DNA of 64,000 nucleotides from Pterobdella sp. o SKG-2022. Taxonomy: Eukaryota; Annelida; Clitellata; Hirudinida; Piscicolidae. A program made the position numbers and the translations under genes. This document shows, piece after piece, positions 1 to 37,300 of the stretch. The stretch's first letter is position 1, and each line of letters begins with the position of its first letter. Below the pieces are notes generated by a model. It worked only from the letters and a program-made list of their open reading frames with translations. It was not told where the DNA came from and ran no database searches. The stretch is from positions 31,533,739 through 31,597,738 of the forward strand of contig OZ038320.1 in NCBI GenBank assembly GCA_964035795.1, in the 5' to 3' direction.

Positions 1-3000
1 GAGAACATTATTTGATGAATTGAATAAATTTCCAATAGATTTGGTCAACCATATTTAATAATTTTTCAAAAACTTTATTTATTTATTTTTTTTTATATAT
101 CGCGCATTTTAAAAAAATTGCAGACTGTATTAGAAGCATTAAAAAAGAAGATTATTTTTATATAATATTTATGTCAATAAAAAATGGTTAGAAAAAATAA
201 TGGAAAAATTTTTTTTGGAAATATTCACTAGTTATTGAGTTATTCCATAGATATACATCTAATTGGAGGAATTGGAATAATACATTAAAAATAATGGCCA
301 GTGAGTTCAAACGATAAATAACGCACATAGATGGTTGGATAAGCAATAACATGCAGAAGGTCATCAAAATAAGGCAGTGAGGGTCAGTAGAATAATGCAG
401 ATGAAAACGATGATTATGAGCTAATTCATCGCAAAGAAGCACTACTTTGCGTATAGTGACTGCGTTTAAAAATATTGGCTCTAGAAATTAGAACAATAGG
501 TTTGATAAATATATCAAAAAATTGGTTAAAAGAAAGCAATTTTTTATAAAAATAGAACAAAAATTCAGATTAAGACTAAAAAGTGTGTTATAAATCATTC
601 GATGCATGTATTTATCGCGCAGACGCTTAAAATCACTGAAACAACTATAGTACCGAGTCTTATAATGATTACTACCGTGTCTCATAATGTTCAACGCTAT
701 GTAAAAACGTTGTGGTTAGAAAAAATTATATAAAAACATTTAAAAAAGTCCAAAGATAAAGAATATGTTTGAAATAGAATATTTAAAGCTCTCTTTAAAT
801 TCTTAAATTGAAAATTTTTAGATATATTTACTAAGTTTTACTTAAAACAGATTCAAAACAAAGTTCAAATAAAAAACACAAGCACTCAAACTTAAAAGTG
901 GAAAAATGTCACAAAAATGTGAAAAGCAATGAAGTATGTTATGTGCTGGGCTGGTCTGATGTATTGAAGCTGTCTGCCCCCTGTACCGTTGTGCTCCTTC
1001 GGCCGCCATAAATTATAACTCAGAATTAAAAAACATTTTATGCTTTGTTTCGAATTATATTAGAATTTTATTTTAAACTGAATTTTGTTTATTTTGGTTG
1101 AATTTCCAAAACATGATAATCTTGAGAATGATTTTTTGGGGTTTTTTGAGTAAATTCGGAGAAAGCACTTTTGAACTTATTTTATTTTTAGTTTATTTCT
1201 GGGTTTGAAGATTTATTCTATGCAATCTTTTAAATCACATTTACTGAATTCTGAAACAGATCCTTAGTTTCTATATAGAAATGCTTACGTATTATGGTAT
1301 GGGTCTACTTACCGAAAATTTTAGCTATTTTTGCTCAACAAATGTACTAAAATTTTTTTATAACCTGATGTTGAAGACTGTTGATCTCCTTAGTTTCATG
1401 TAAAGATTCAAAAGTCCAAGTGTTTTCATGCACTCAAAAAGTACCAGAAACGGAAAGATTTGATTAAAAAATTTACTTATGTTTTCAGACGTATTGTAAA
1501 ATTAAATTAATTTAAAAAATTCTCTAAATTAAGTCTTTATCAAAATTTATGGCAAAGTTTCACTTGGCAGAGTTAAATTTGATTAGTTTCAAAATGGCGA
1601 GTGACAATTTCCGAAACGAAAAAGTTTTTAGCAAGTATATTTAAATTAACGGAACTTTAAATTTTAAGTTTTTTTGAATATTTATAAGACTTTAATTTAA
1701 TTAAAATGTAGAAAATTTGAATGAATAAAAAATTGAAATGTAGAATCTTAGCATAAATGCTGTTTTAATCAACTTATAGTCCATGTAAACGAAATCAATT
1801 TTTAATGGAGACTAAGCTTTTAAAAGAAAAAAATATTTAGAACAATATAAAACTGTAAGAACTTCAAATAAAAAAATTCGTGTTTGGAAATAAAAAAAAT
1901 TCATGATGTGTTAGAGGTGGTTATTAAATTCAATTCCTGTAAAAGTTTTCTTCAGAAAGAATATCAAAATTGAAAAATCATAAAAATAAGATTTAAAAAA
2001 AATTTTCAAAGTAAATAAAGCAAAAGTCTAGAAAAAAATTTAGCTAAAGCATATTTTAAACGTGAAAAAACAAAAACTAAAATTTTCTCAATTTAACTCA
2101 AATCTAAATCTTCCCGTAGCTGTCATTTTGTACTCCAGTAAATATTCTTTAATAACACAGTGCCAATTGATGACAAAACTAGAAATTGTAATACTAATTA
2201 TAATGTTTTATGTTTGGCAAATGCTCACTAAAAAGCATTGTTAGTAAAATATTTATACAAGGCAAATTTGAAGATTATTTAAAGAAGACATTGAGCTGAA
2301 ATTTATTCACCATTTTAAATTGCATAAAGCTTCAACATCATTTGAAAATAATTGTTTCAACTATCTATATTTCTAACGGAATGAATGAACTTAGTAAAGA
2401 AAAATATTTGAAATGAACAACATGTAAATGAGGTATTTTTAATCTAGTTCTCATAAATTTAAAATAACTTCATTAATAAATAAAAAATAAATTATGAAAA
2501 AATGCAAAAATTATCTTTGTAGACGGTTTGAAGGAAATTTGAGAGCAATAAAAAAATATGAGAGCAATTGGAAAGAGAGCATATTGACAAATTCAGATGT
2601 AATTCATTGCAGTTATTCTGTGTGTTCAAGCGACTCCAGCATTTAATTGGAGTGATTTGTTTTACCTTTTTAGTATTTAATTCGATCTAAATTTTACTTT
2701 CAAAATTTTTTGCTCTGATTTACAAAATTTTTGTGTTTATTATATGAATTATTAACTAGTTGAGTTTAAGAAGTTATCACAATAAAATATAGACTTAAAA
2801 CCATGTGTTTTTGTTATTTTTTTTTAATTTTTGAAAAATTTGTAAAAATTTTTTCATTCTTCTCATCTTTTATATATTTTCATCAATTATTTTTATTATA
2901 TATTTATAAATATGCTTGAAAAAATTTTTTTAAACATGAAAACATGAAGAATATTTTCGTTTTAATTTTTATTATTTTTATTTTTTAGCCATGAAACCAC

Positions 3001-3850
3001 TAAATCGCATTTATTTATTTTTCATACCTCTGAATGCACATATCCATTTTTTACCCTTTTTTAAATGTTTTTTCAAAATTTAAAAAAAAAAGCAAAAAAT
3101 GAACAAGCTTGCAATTAATGTTTTCTTCTTTATAAAAAAACTATCTAAAAAAATAAGCTTATGAAAAATAAAAATTTTGATTTATCAAAAAAAAATTTTC
3201 ATTTCGATAAAAATAACTGAAACCTTCAATAGATTTATACTTTAAGTTAGTCTATTTATCGTAATAGTATAGTTCTACATTTTTTGAGACTTTTCTCTAC
3301 TTCAATTTGGAGATAGACTGCCGAATACTATTTATGATTATTCCAATGCTTTAGATCAGTTGATTCTTTAAGTAGGTATTTATAAAAAAATGAACAAAAA
3401 TATTTGAAAACATGTAAAAACATTAAATATATGAAGTTGATACATTTTGAACCTTCAAAAAACCTTAACTTTTGAAGATCTTACTAATTTCTCTTCAAAA
3501 TGCATTAATTAAAAATTTATGAGTGTTCTATAACAATAATAAGAACTAGTGATTTCTGAATCATTAGATACTCCTTTAAAGAGCCACAAAAGATTACTCC
3601 AAGAACGCTCTCCCAATTTTTTTATGACTTTGTTCATTCCAAAGTAATTCCATACCTAGTTCTTTATGCAGATAGAATTTTTTGTCAAATTTGAGAAAGT
3701 TTTGATTAGAACTCTCAAAACACTTGTTTATATATAAATTTTCTTTATTTCACTATTTTTAAAAATGAATTATACAACAAATATCATCAAAAAAAAACTC
3801 TTCAAAAACCATCGAATTCTTCTATGAATTTTTTGAATAAATTCCTTTTG
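1..3850. other. Gene-free AT-rich DNA
   Basis: I see no exon-like segment: open frames are short, AT-driven and lack conserved motifs or convincing splice pairs. The only recognisable item is a copy of a small foldback repeat at about 1285-1385, annotated separately. Homopolymer A and T runs are common throughout. Confidence 0.6.
1285..1385 (+). repeat. Half copy of palindromic foldback repeat (family P)
   Basis: This segment matches the right half of the palindrome at 37683-37846 over about 100 bases, sharing the core cttaccgaaaattttagc and the end gttgaagactgttgat. The left arm is not visible here, so this looks like a truncated copy of a MITE-like foldback element. Confidence 0.55.
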
Positions 3851-4216
3851 AATGACTGTTATTTACGACCTTCTCGTGTAGCGTAGTGTTTCGTGGCAGA
3901 TAAGCTATCACCTTACTCGATCGGATGTGCCTCTTAGTCGTTTGTTTTCCTTAATTTTTATGTTTTTTAATCGTTATTTAATCAGTTTAATTTTTTCCAA
4001 AAAAAAAAGAAAAAAATTTCGATTGTATGTTTTTATTGGTTTGAGTATTATAGACATCGTTTCAGAGGTTATAATCTTGTTTGATTTTGATGTTATTATG
4101 ATGTTCTATCGTTTGTTTTTGTTCCATTCTTTTATTATTTTTTTGTTTATAGTGACAGATACGAACTACCATTTTGTGGAACTTGAGTTCATAATATGGC
4201 TATTTTACAAACTTAG
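3850..4216 (+). promoter_or_regulatory. Likely 5' leader / promoter-proximal region of the ELAV gene
   Basis: Bases about 3855-3945 are less AT-rich than their surroundings and contain several CpG sites, unlike the flanks. An in-frame TAG sits directly before the ELAV start codon, and ttttacaaacttag just upstream resembles a splice acceptor. The segment may therefore hold a 5' untranslated exon, an intron end or a promoter. No TATA box or initiator can be assigned with confidence. Confidence 0.3.
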
Positions 4217-29302
<25,086 letters not shown>

Positions 29303-30194
29303 TTCTATAGCTTAACTACTTTCTTTCTTACTACTCTTATTAGTTTATTATTATTTTATTATTATTGTTATTATTTTTGTTTTTATGCTTTCTCAAAATC
29401 TTTTTTCTATTGGTATTTTTCTATCTCTACTAATTGGCAATGAATTAACCATTTTTTTATTATTGTTTTTATTATTCATATTATTATTGCTATTGTTGTT
29501 ATAATATTTATAGGATTATTTTTGGCTAATTCATTATATTAGTGCTATTTTTATTATTACACTTTATTTTCTTAAAATAATCGAATAATATTAATTGTAT
29601 AATTTTTCCATTGCTTTTATTTTGGTCATTTATTTTTTGAACATTATTGTCATCAATATCATAGATTTTTTTGTTCATTACTAATGAGGATTCACACTTA
29701 AAATATTCACAAAAGTATCTTTATGAAAATTTTCCATTTTTTTTTATTTTGTTTTGATTACAATATCTGCATTCCTCAAATCTTTTCCAACAAAATCATA
29801 CTTTTTTTTTCATTTTGAACACTAAATCAAGATGTATTTGAGCAACAAATATTTGGGCCGTGATTTGACTCTTCACAGAGTCAATCACAATTTCACGAAG
29901 CAATCAAACATTTCTTACCGAAAATTGTATGTATAATTATAGATAGATCGTTTATTATGACAGATTTCACATATAATTGAATAAATTATTGTATCCCATT
30001 CTATATGAATTATTTATGTTTGAATTGCATATTCTTCTGAATTATCGGATATATATATTATATATAGTTAAAGCATTTCATATACAAAATATAGAAGCTA
30101 TTTTCATAATTACCAGAATTATTTTAGCTATATTTTCTCATGGAAACCCAACTGAACGCTATTTTGAATCAGTTCACATAATATTTTTGTAGAT
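29303..30194 (+). other. Likely ELAV 3' UTR and gene-free DNA
   Basis: A U-rich stretch with many TTATTATT runs follows the stop codon, as is usual for ELAV mRNAs. AATAAA at about 29979 is a candidate polyadenylation signal, but the mRNA end cannot be fixed. No gene is seen before 30195. Confidence 0.45.
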
Positions 30195-30461
30195 ATGCAT
30201 TCTTTTTGGAAAATATTTTTCGGAATTTTTTCTGTTGTTTTGTATTGCGTTTTTGTGCTCAGTTTGATAATTTCTTTTATTTTTTCTACTGATTTTTGCC
30301 TTGGTATCAATATAGAATTAAATTTTGACCCGATCAAGCTTTTTTCTTCGGTTATTGGAAGATTACCATATCAGATTGGAATTCTTAGGCTAAATATTAT
30401 CGGCGAAACTACATTAAAAATGCTCAAACCATGCCCTGTAGGAGTAGAAAGTTTGATGATG
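30195..30461 (+). CDS. Candidate exon of an unknown single-pass membrane protein
   Basis: An 89-codon open segment begins with an ATG right after an acceptor-like tatttttgtag and stops exactly at a consensus donor, ATGATG|GTAAGT. Residues about 6-30 form one strongly hydrophobic helix (IFFGIFSVVLYCVFVLSLII), followed by a polar part with Cys at 35 and 80. Codon composition is less AT-extreme than the flanks. I do not recognise a family. If real it would be a signal-anchored or signal-peptide-bearing protein with its remaining exons downstream. A chance frame with a chance donor remains possible. Confidence 0.35.
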
Positions 30462-32648
30462 GTAAGTTTTCTAAAATTAACTTCCTTAACGAAACTTACC
30501 TTATATGGTAAAGTTGATTCAATATTTGGTTTTATTAACTCACTGTAAAAAATCAGTGTTTTCTATAGAACTTACATTGTTTATATTTTCGATAAAAACA
30601 TAATATTGATTTTCTTTGTAAAATATTTTTTAATAATCTAATTCTATAGAAACAATCATTTTTTCAAAAAAATTAACTAAAATAAAAATTGGATGTATTT
30701 TCAGAGTACTATCAAATTATCATATTCTTAAGAAAGCATTGAACTAGTCAATTTTAAAAAACCATAAAACAATTTTGAATTGATTTAGTTACTTATTCAT
30801 TTTATCATTTAATACAAAGTAATAGATGAATAAAATAAATAAAAAATATACATAAACTAGCTTTAAATCTAGATTTGTGTGGAAACATAAGATAATATTG
30901 AAAAATATAATTTACTAAGGTTATAAATTACTTGAAATAGAAATAAGTGAGATTTTCATAAAATTTAAAAAAAGTATTGTGCTATGAGAGTTATAGTATA
31001 AAAAATTTTATAAACTAGAAATTATAATATAATATAATATAATATAATAAGATTGGTTCAGGGCATGGGTAGATCGGCTCTGTGATTTTAAAGACCTCGT
31101 CCACATTCAGCTTCTGTTTTCTATTTATGTTTTTAATACATTCCGTGCTTTATTTTCGTTCGATATTTCAATTTGAGTAGATTCATTTAGTCCATCGCTT
31201 CCAATAGGACCACAATTACAAGCAAAAATAATTCGTTGGTTTCAACCAAACTGCTTAAAGAAATTCGCTTGTTTATTTTATGATATATTTAATTCCTAAA
31301 CTTCCTATCTCAAATGATTTCTCAAACAATTTTTCAACGTTCCCCTAGAAGCTAGTTGTTATTACATTAATTTAAGAGAAAAATTTTGAAGAAGTGAATT
31401 TTTTTAACTATTATTGGAGAAATTTTAATATTTTCAACTATTATTTTTACCACAAACATCCATACCTTCCACCATCCATCCATAACTATAACTTACAGTC
31501 TTACAATTTTTTTCGAAGTCTATCGCGTTGGGATCAATTTTGAAATAACATTTTCTTATCAAAATCTTTTACAAAAACTTTTGCTAAAATATTACTATTT
31601 TAAAACCTATATATATATTTATACAAATCAATTTTACCCGTTTTACGCTTTACAATAGTTTATGCTTCTACTCATAAATGAAAACAAAATTGGTCAACTA
31701 TTTTGATACTTGTCAAACTAACCACTTTTATTATTGCTTTGGTGAACTAAGCTTAATAACTTGAACTCCAATGAAGACTAATAACAAGCATTTGATAAAG
31801 TTACTAATGATATAACTTGTTTATGGTTTACTATGCTTTTCTTCGCTTGATTGCTTTATATGTCTCTCTAATGAGGTCAACCAATAATTGTTTTCTTAAA
31901 AATTTCATTAAAAATTTATAATTAGTTGCGCAACATGATAGCTTTTGTTATTGGTAGAAATCGTTGTAAGCTTTTATTTTACCTGCTTTTTTATCATTTA
32001 GACACAAGATTCGAATGAGGGGTTGTGACTGTGGGTTTGAAAGTGTTCAAAAATTTCAAAATTTAATTTACATATCACCTCTAGTTCCATTTTATATCTA
32101 GACTAACTTATTGCCAAGATTAAGCTTTTGAAACCCGAGATGTAGAAAATGGAATGACCAATTTTCATGATTTTTGAAGTTTTAAAAAACTGCAGGAAAG
32201 AATATTGTTGGATAAACGCCACTATTGAACGTTTTTATATAATTTTGCGATTTTAATAATTTAGGTGTTAAATATGATCGGTTTGTGAATAATTTCACAA
32301 GTAGAAACCTTCGTTTAAATATTTTTCTTCCAATTTTTGATCGTCATTCGTTTTGTACATTGCTCTAGTTCTTAGTGGTTTCAATCATTTGTGGTTCTAA
32401 TTGATTTTTAGAAAATTGAAATCGAAAATCATTTTCACTAATTTTTAAATACCGCTTAACGCATTCCTCACAAATCTTTTACATTCTTGATTTGATTGTA
32501 ACGTGTTTGCAACTTTCAGTCTTTTAATCTATTTTCGCTTTATGAAGTTTGATCTTTTTTGTTCTATTTTCTTTGAAAGTTATGCAAAAAATTTTGTTGC
32601 TTCTATATGTTTTAAACATTTGTGTGCTCATTTTAATCATATTTACAG
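30462..32648 (+). other. Gene-free AT-rich stretch
   Basis: Apart from a short AATAT tandem run at 31023-31049, I see no exon, RNA or mobile element. It would be an intron if the exons at 30195 and 32649 belong together. Confidence 0.5.
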
Positions 32649-32747
32649 CTTAGTTCCTCGAAAGAATTCTCTGCATTTGCGCACTCCGAGCAATCTGCCC
32701 GGAATTATTTCAAAGTTCATGCTTTTGTTTCCAAAAATTTCAAATGA
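32649..32747 (+). CDS. Tentative terminal exon of the unknown membrane protein
   Basis: After an acceptor-like catatttacag, a phase 0 frame runs 32 codons (containing HSEQSARNYFKVHAFVSKNF) to TGA. This is phase-compatible with the donor at 30461. The segment is less AT-rich than its flanks, but a second frame is open as well, so the assignment is weak. Confidence 0.2.
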   Translation, partial: LSSSKEFSAFAHSEQSARNYFKVHAFVSKNFK

Positions 32748-33511
32748 TTTGAAAAATAAAAATAGATTTAACTAGTACGGTTTGATATGTTGTCTTCGTA
32801 GCGGTTACGTTGAATTGTTCGTTTTGGTGATCAGATTTAATTTGCAATAAAATCAACTATTAAATGTCAAATATTTCAAATAAAATTTATAAAAAATTTA
32901 AGTAAACCAAAAACTTTATAAAAAATTGAATGATGAACTTTTTGTAGAATCAATAAAATTGTCTAAAAAAACTGCATTTGTTCCAAAATCTTCGCTCAAA
33001 AAATGTTCCAAGTATTCTTAGTCGATCATTTTTTTGCAAATAAAATAACCAAATTTACAACTCTTCAAAACCTTAAACTCAAAGTTCAATTACTTCAAGA
33101 ACGATATTACTGAAAATATATATTAATTGTAACTTTACGAAATTTTTGAGAAAAATAAAGAAAACAACGCTCCAATTGAGTTCATTAATATTCATAAATA
33201 TATTTATTGATGAACAAAGTATAAATAAATGACGATCGTGAATTTGATGAAATTGACGAAAACGTGAAATTTCCCTTGAAGACTGAAATCCATCAAATTT
33301 TACCTCACCTTGAAACATTAATAATTAAAGGGGCCAAAACATTACAAAAACCCACACACCAAAAATACCAGTAATTCTTATAGGTAACAAACTATAAGGA
33401 TTCACTTGAAAGCTCGAAAACCAGAGTTGCGTTGAAACTTGGAAAAAAGAAAACAAAAAAACGGAAGCCACGTATCATGGGTTACTCCATTATATTTTAC
33501 AACTGAATGGG
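32748..33511. other. Gene-free stretch
   Basis: AT-rich sequence with no supported exon or repeat. It lies between the tentative exon and the truncated SINE. Confidence 0.5.
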
Positions 33512-33622
33512 CAGCTTGAAAAACACACTGTGGAACAGGTGCTAATTGTCGGCTCACACGAGATCAAGCCCGGTAACTTTAGATAATTAGTCTAATGCTC
33601 AACTACTGAGCTATGCGGGCCG
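33512..33622 (-). mobile_element. tRNA-Ile-derived SINE, copy 1 (head only)
   Basis: Read on the minus strand, this starts GGCCCGCATAGCTCAG (A box region), keeps the anticodon stem TTAGA/TCTAA with loop CTAATTA and a mutated B box, then the SINE body up to CCACAGTGTGTTTT. The rest of the body and the ATTAC tail present in the other two copies are missing, so it is a 3'-truncated or recombined copy. Confidence 0.8.
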
Positions 33623-33689
33623 ACCTAAGAATTTGAAAATTATAAAAAATTCAAAGCCTGAATACAAAAAAATCTCTTGAAGAAAAAGA

Positions 33690-34095
<406 letters not shown>

Positions 34096-34336
34096 ATAAT
34101 GATACTCTTGACTGATTTGATTATATTTGATTTACTTAGTAACGTTAAAAATTTTTTTGACCAACTTTTAAAAAATTTTGTTTATAAGCAACGTTTTATT
34201 TTTAAAAAATATACTGCAAATATATATGTCAAATAACTATTTTTAAATGCTTTTCAAATAGATAATTGAAGTAGAGTAGAATTTTTTAAAATTATCTCAC
34301 AAAAATCATTGTAATAAAATAAAATAAAGATGATAA

Positions 34337-34386
34337 AATGAAAAATCTTTTGTATATAATTTACCTTATATTGCTCCTGGAAGAAA
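34337..34386 (+). CDS. Gene 1 signal-peptide exon
   Basis: The ATG opens MKNLLYIIYLILLLEE, a typical hydrophobic signal peptide core, ending A|GTAAAT in phase 1. The paralogous exon at 46353 differs by a single base. The end coordinate may be off by one. Confidence 0.65.
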
Positions 34387-37300
34387 GTAAATTATTTAAT
34401 ACTTTTTAGTGATATAAAAATGGTACACAGAAAAAAAGTTAATGATGAAAAATATATTTTTTCAGCTCACCAAGAAGGAGTAGAAAGCTCGATCATGAGT
34501 TGTTAACATTCATTCATAATGAAAATCATATAACTATTATTCGCAAAATAACTGATATATGAATCAATTATCTCGTATGTTCGAAATGTCCTAATCATTT
34601 ATTTATTTAACGTTCGTTCATAGCACTCTCTATATTTGTGTTTTTTTTTGTTTCATCCAGGCTCGTTGAACACATTTATTTAGATGCATATTTTGTTATT
34701 GTGGACGCCCTTTTTGTCTTCAAACACTGAGTGCATTATGGAACTCTAACACCATCGGTAGATTGATCACGCGATGAATATTATCCAGATAACTTTATCA
34801 TCTGCGTACATTAGTTTTTTTATATTTGTACGATTCGCTTCCAGTTTTCGAAGTTTCTGTTTAAGATGTCGTCTGCGTAAAAGATCCGTTTAATATTTCT
34901 CAAAACTTTTCACTTAAATACAATAGGATATACAAGTTTATTCTTTGCAAAAATAAAATTTTGAAACAGAAAATAAATGTTCATTGGACTGTTTCAAAAT
35001 ATCTTCATGAACTGAGACAACTTTGATGATGCTTCTCTTATAGGAAACTATGTTTTCCGACGAATTCAACAATTCATATATCATTAATATTAGTAGAAAA
35101 TGCTTATTGAGTTACTATATTTTTCAAAACTATGTATGTTGAAACATGAATGGTTGACAGTTTATCGCGTAATTTATAATTTTTCATTTTAACTATTCAA
35201 AAAGAAAGAAAGTTACTACTCACCAAAGCTGAGAAGTGCTTTAAGGGCTCTAAAGTGGTATTTTGGAAAAACAATAATTGTTACGAGACAAATAGGTTAC
35301 ACATTTTCATTTTTTTATTAATCTTATCCAGTGTTTTTTATCTAAATACATTGAACAAAATTAAAATAATGACATGAATAAGAGCATATAGTAATTTATA
35401 GAAAAATATAACAAAAAATATTAATTGAACTCGAATTTTAGATCAATAAAAAATACCTCATAAACAAAGACCAAGTGGCCCTATCTTAACACAAAGCCAC
35501 ATACCAGACATCATTCAAAGAATTTAATACTTATTATTTTATTTATTATTTGTAGGGCGCACAGTTTGCAAACTAGGTTTGCTGCAGAGGCGCTGTTCTA
35601 ATCAGAAGGGCTATGAGAAAGAAATTTGGCTATAAAGATGCGTTTTTAAACGCTTGCGAAAAATTTTAAGAGAAGGTGAAAGACGGACATTAAGTGGAAG
35701 AGAGTTTCATAAGTGAGGGGCGATATGCGAGAAGGAGCGATGTAAGAAAGGTTTAGAAGAGACAGGCTGATGTAGGCATAAACCAGAGTTGGAAGACCTG
35801 AGAGACTCAGGAGTCTGTCTAATGGAAAGACGGTCATATAAATACGCCGGCTGATTAAAATATAAGATGTTAGCCGTGAGCCATAGCAACTTGAACTGGG
35901 CTCTTAGTACGACTGGCAGCCAATGGAGGCGATCGAGACAGGTGTGAGATGAAGAATAGTAGTCGGCTTGAAGAGCGGTTTTAGCAGCGCGATTTTGGAG
36001 AGATTGCAACTTAGAAATAAGACAGTTCGGGAGTCGACAAAGAAGAGAGTTACAGTAATCAATCCTTGAAAGAACTAAAGAGATGATCAGAGCAACGGCA
36101 GTGTCAAAGGGTAGGAACTTGCGTGCCTGTCTGATCGCATGGAGATGAAAGTTGGATGATTGTATGATCTGAGAGACAAAGTGTGTAAAGTTGAGTCCTT
36201 TTCTAAACACTGTTTGTATAAAAACATAAAATTTGAAAAAATTCATCAAGTTTCACAGAGATAGGGTTATCAATTATCTACCTTGTGATGCCTCTAGGAA
36301 AGTCAATAACTGTACAATCTTTTTAAAATCTACATTGAAGTTGTAAAAGCATCATTCTATACTGATGAATTTTCTTGCAGTAAAATGATGAGAGCATTTG
36401 AAATATTCCATTCTGACACTCTAATCTAGTATGCAGTTTGTATCGAAGTATACAAATCTCCAAATCAACAAAAGTATGCAAGTGTTTTCCCAAAAATAAT
36501 AAAGCTGGTACTTTTTATAACTCCCAATCAAAAAGCCATGAGCATATAGTTGCAGTTTGAAGTCAGATTCAAGAAAAAAACTTATTACAACTTTAAAAAA
36601 AGTTTCCCTTATGTGGAACATGTATTTGTCGCGAATTGAACATTTGAATTTTGGTCTCGTAAATTTATTTTGGTCAAACAAGGGTGAGAATAGAAGCTCA
36701 AAAAAGCAACAGCTGAAGTTGTACAAAATTCAGGTTGAAAAAATGTAGGAATTCTTCAAAGTACTTTAATAACAGTTTTTTATATGTTCTAGATACAGTA
36801 TCTAGTGACCAAAAATTTGGGAATTCGATGAATGTTACCCTACCAAAATGAGTGTTAAAAACCTTGTAAAATTTTTCTGTTCAAAAAAACAAAAAATTGA
36901 ATTCAAAGGCAAACTCTAGGAAAAAAGCGCGTTGGCAAATTATAGGCCACATCATACGGTTGAACGATTATGTCTTTGACAACTAGTGTCATCAATAATT
37001 CTCATTAAAGAGCAAAAAAACTCATTATCCGCTTATTCCTTTCTCCTCGATATGAACATGCAATGCCTTTCTTATCCATATTAGACGTAGTTGAAAGTGA
37101 AAGAACAATCTGTGATTGGAATAATGCCGTGTGTTTGCAAAAAAAAATTTAAATTACCAGTTTTAATTTGCTTCAATATTTTAAAACGATAATATAGTGC
37201 ATATTTTATATATGAATCAAGGTAACAAAATCAAGAAAATTATCAAGCACTTTCCACTTGTGAATAATTCAAAATTGAATGAATAATAGTCCAGGTGGAG

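Noticed and set aside
34600..34790. Possible extra exon of gene 1 after tttcatccag
   Set aside because: The phase-compatible frame stops within ten codons and the gene 2 counterpart shows no matching exon.
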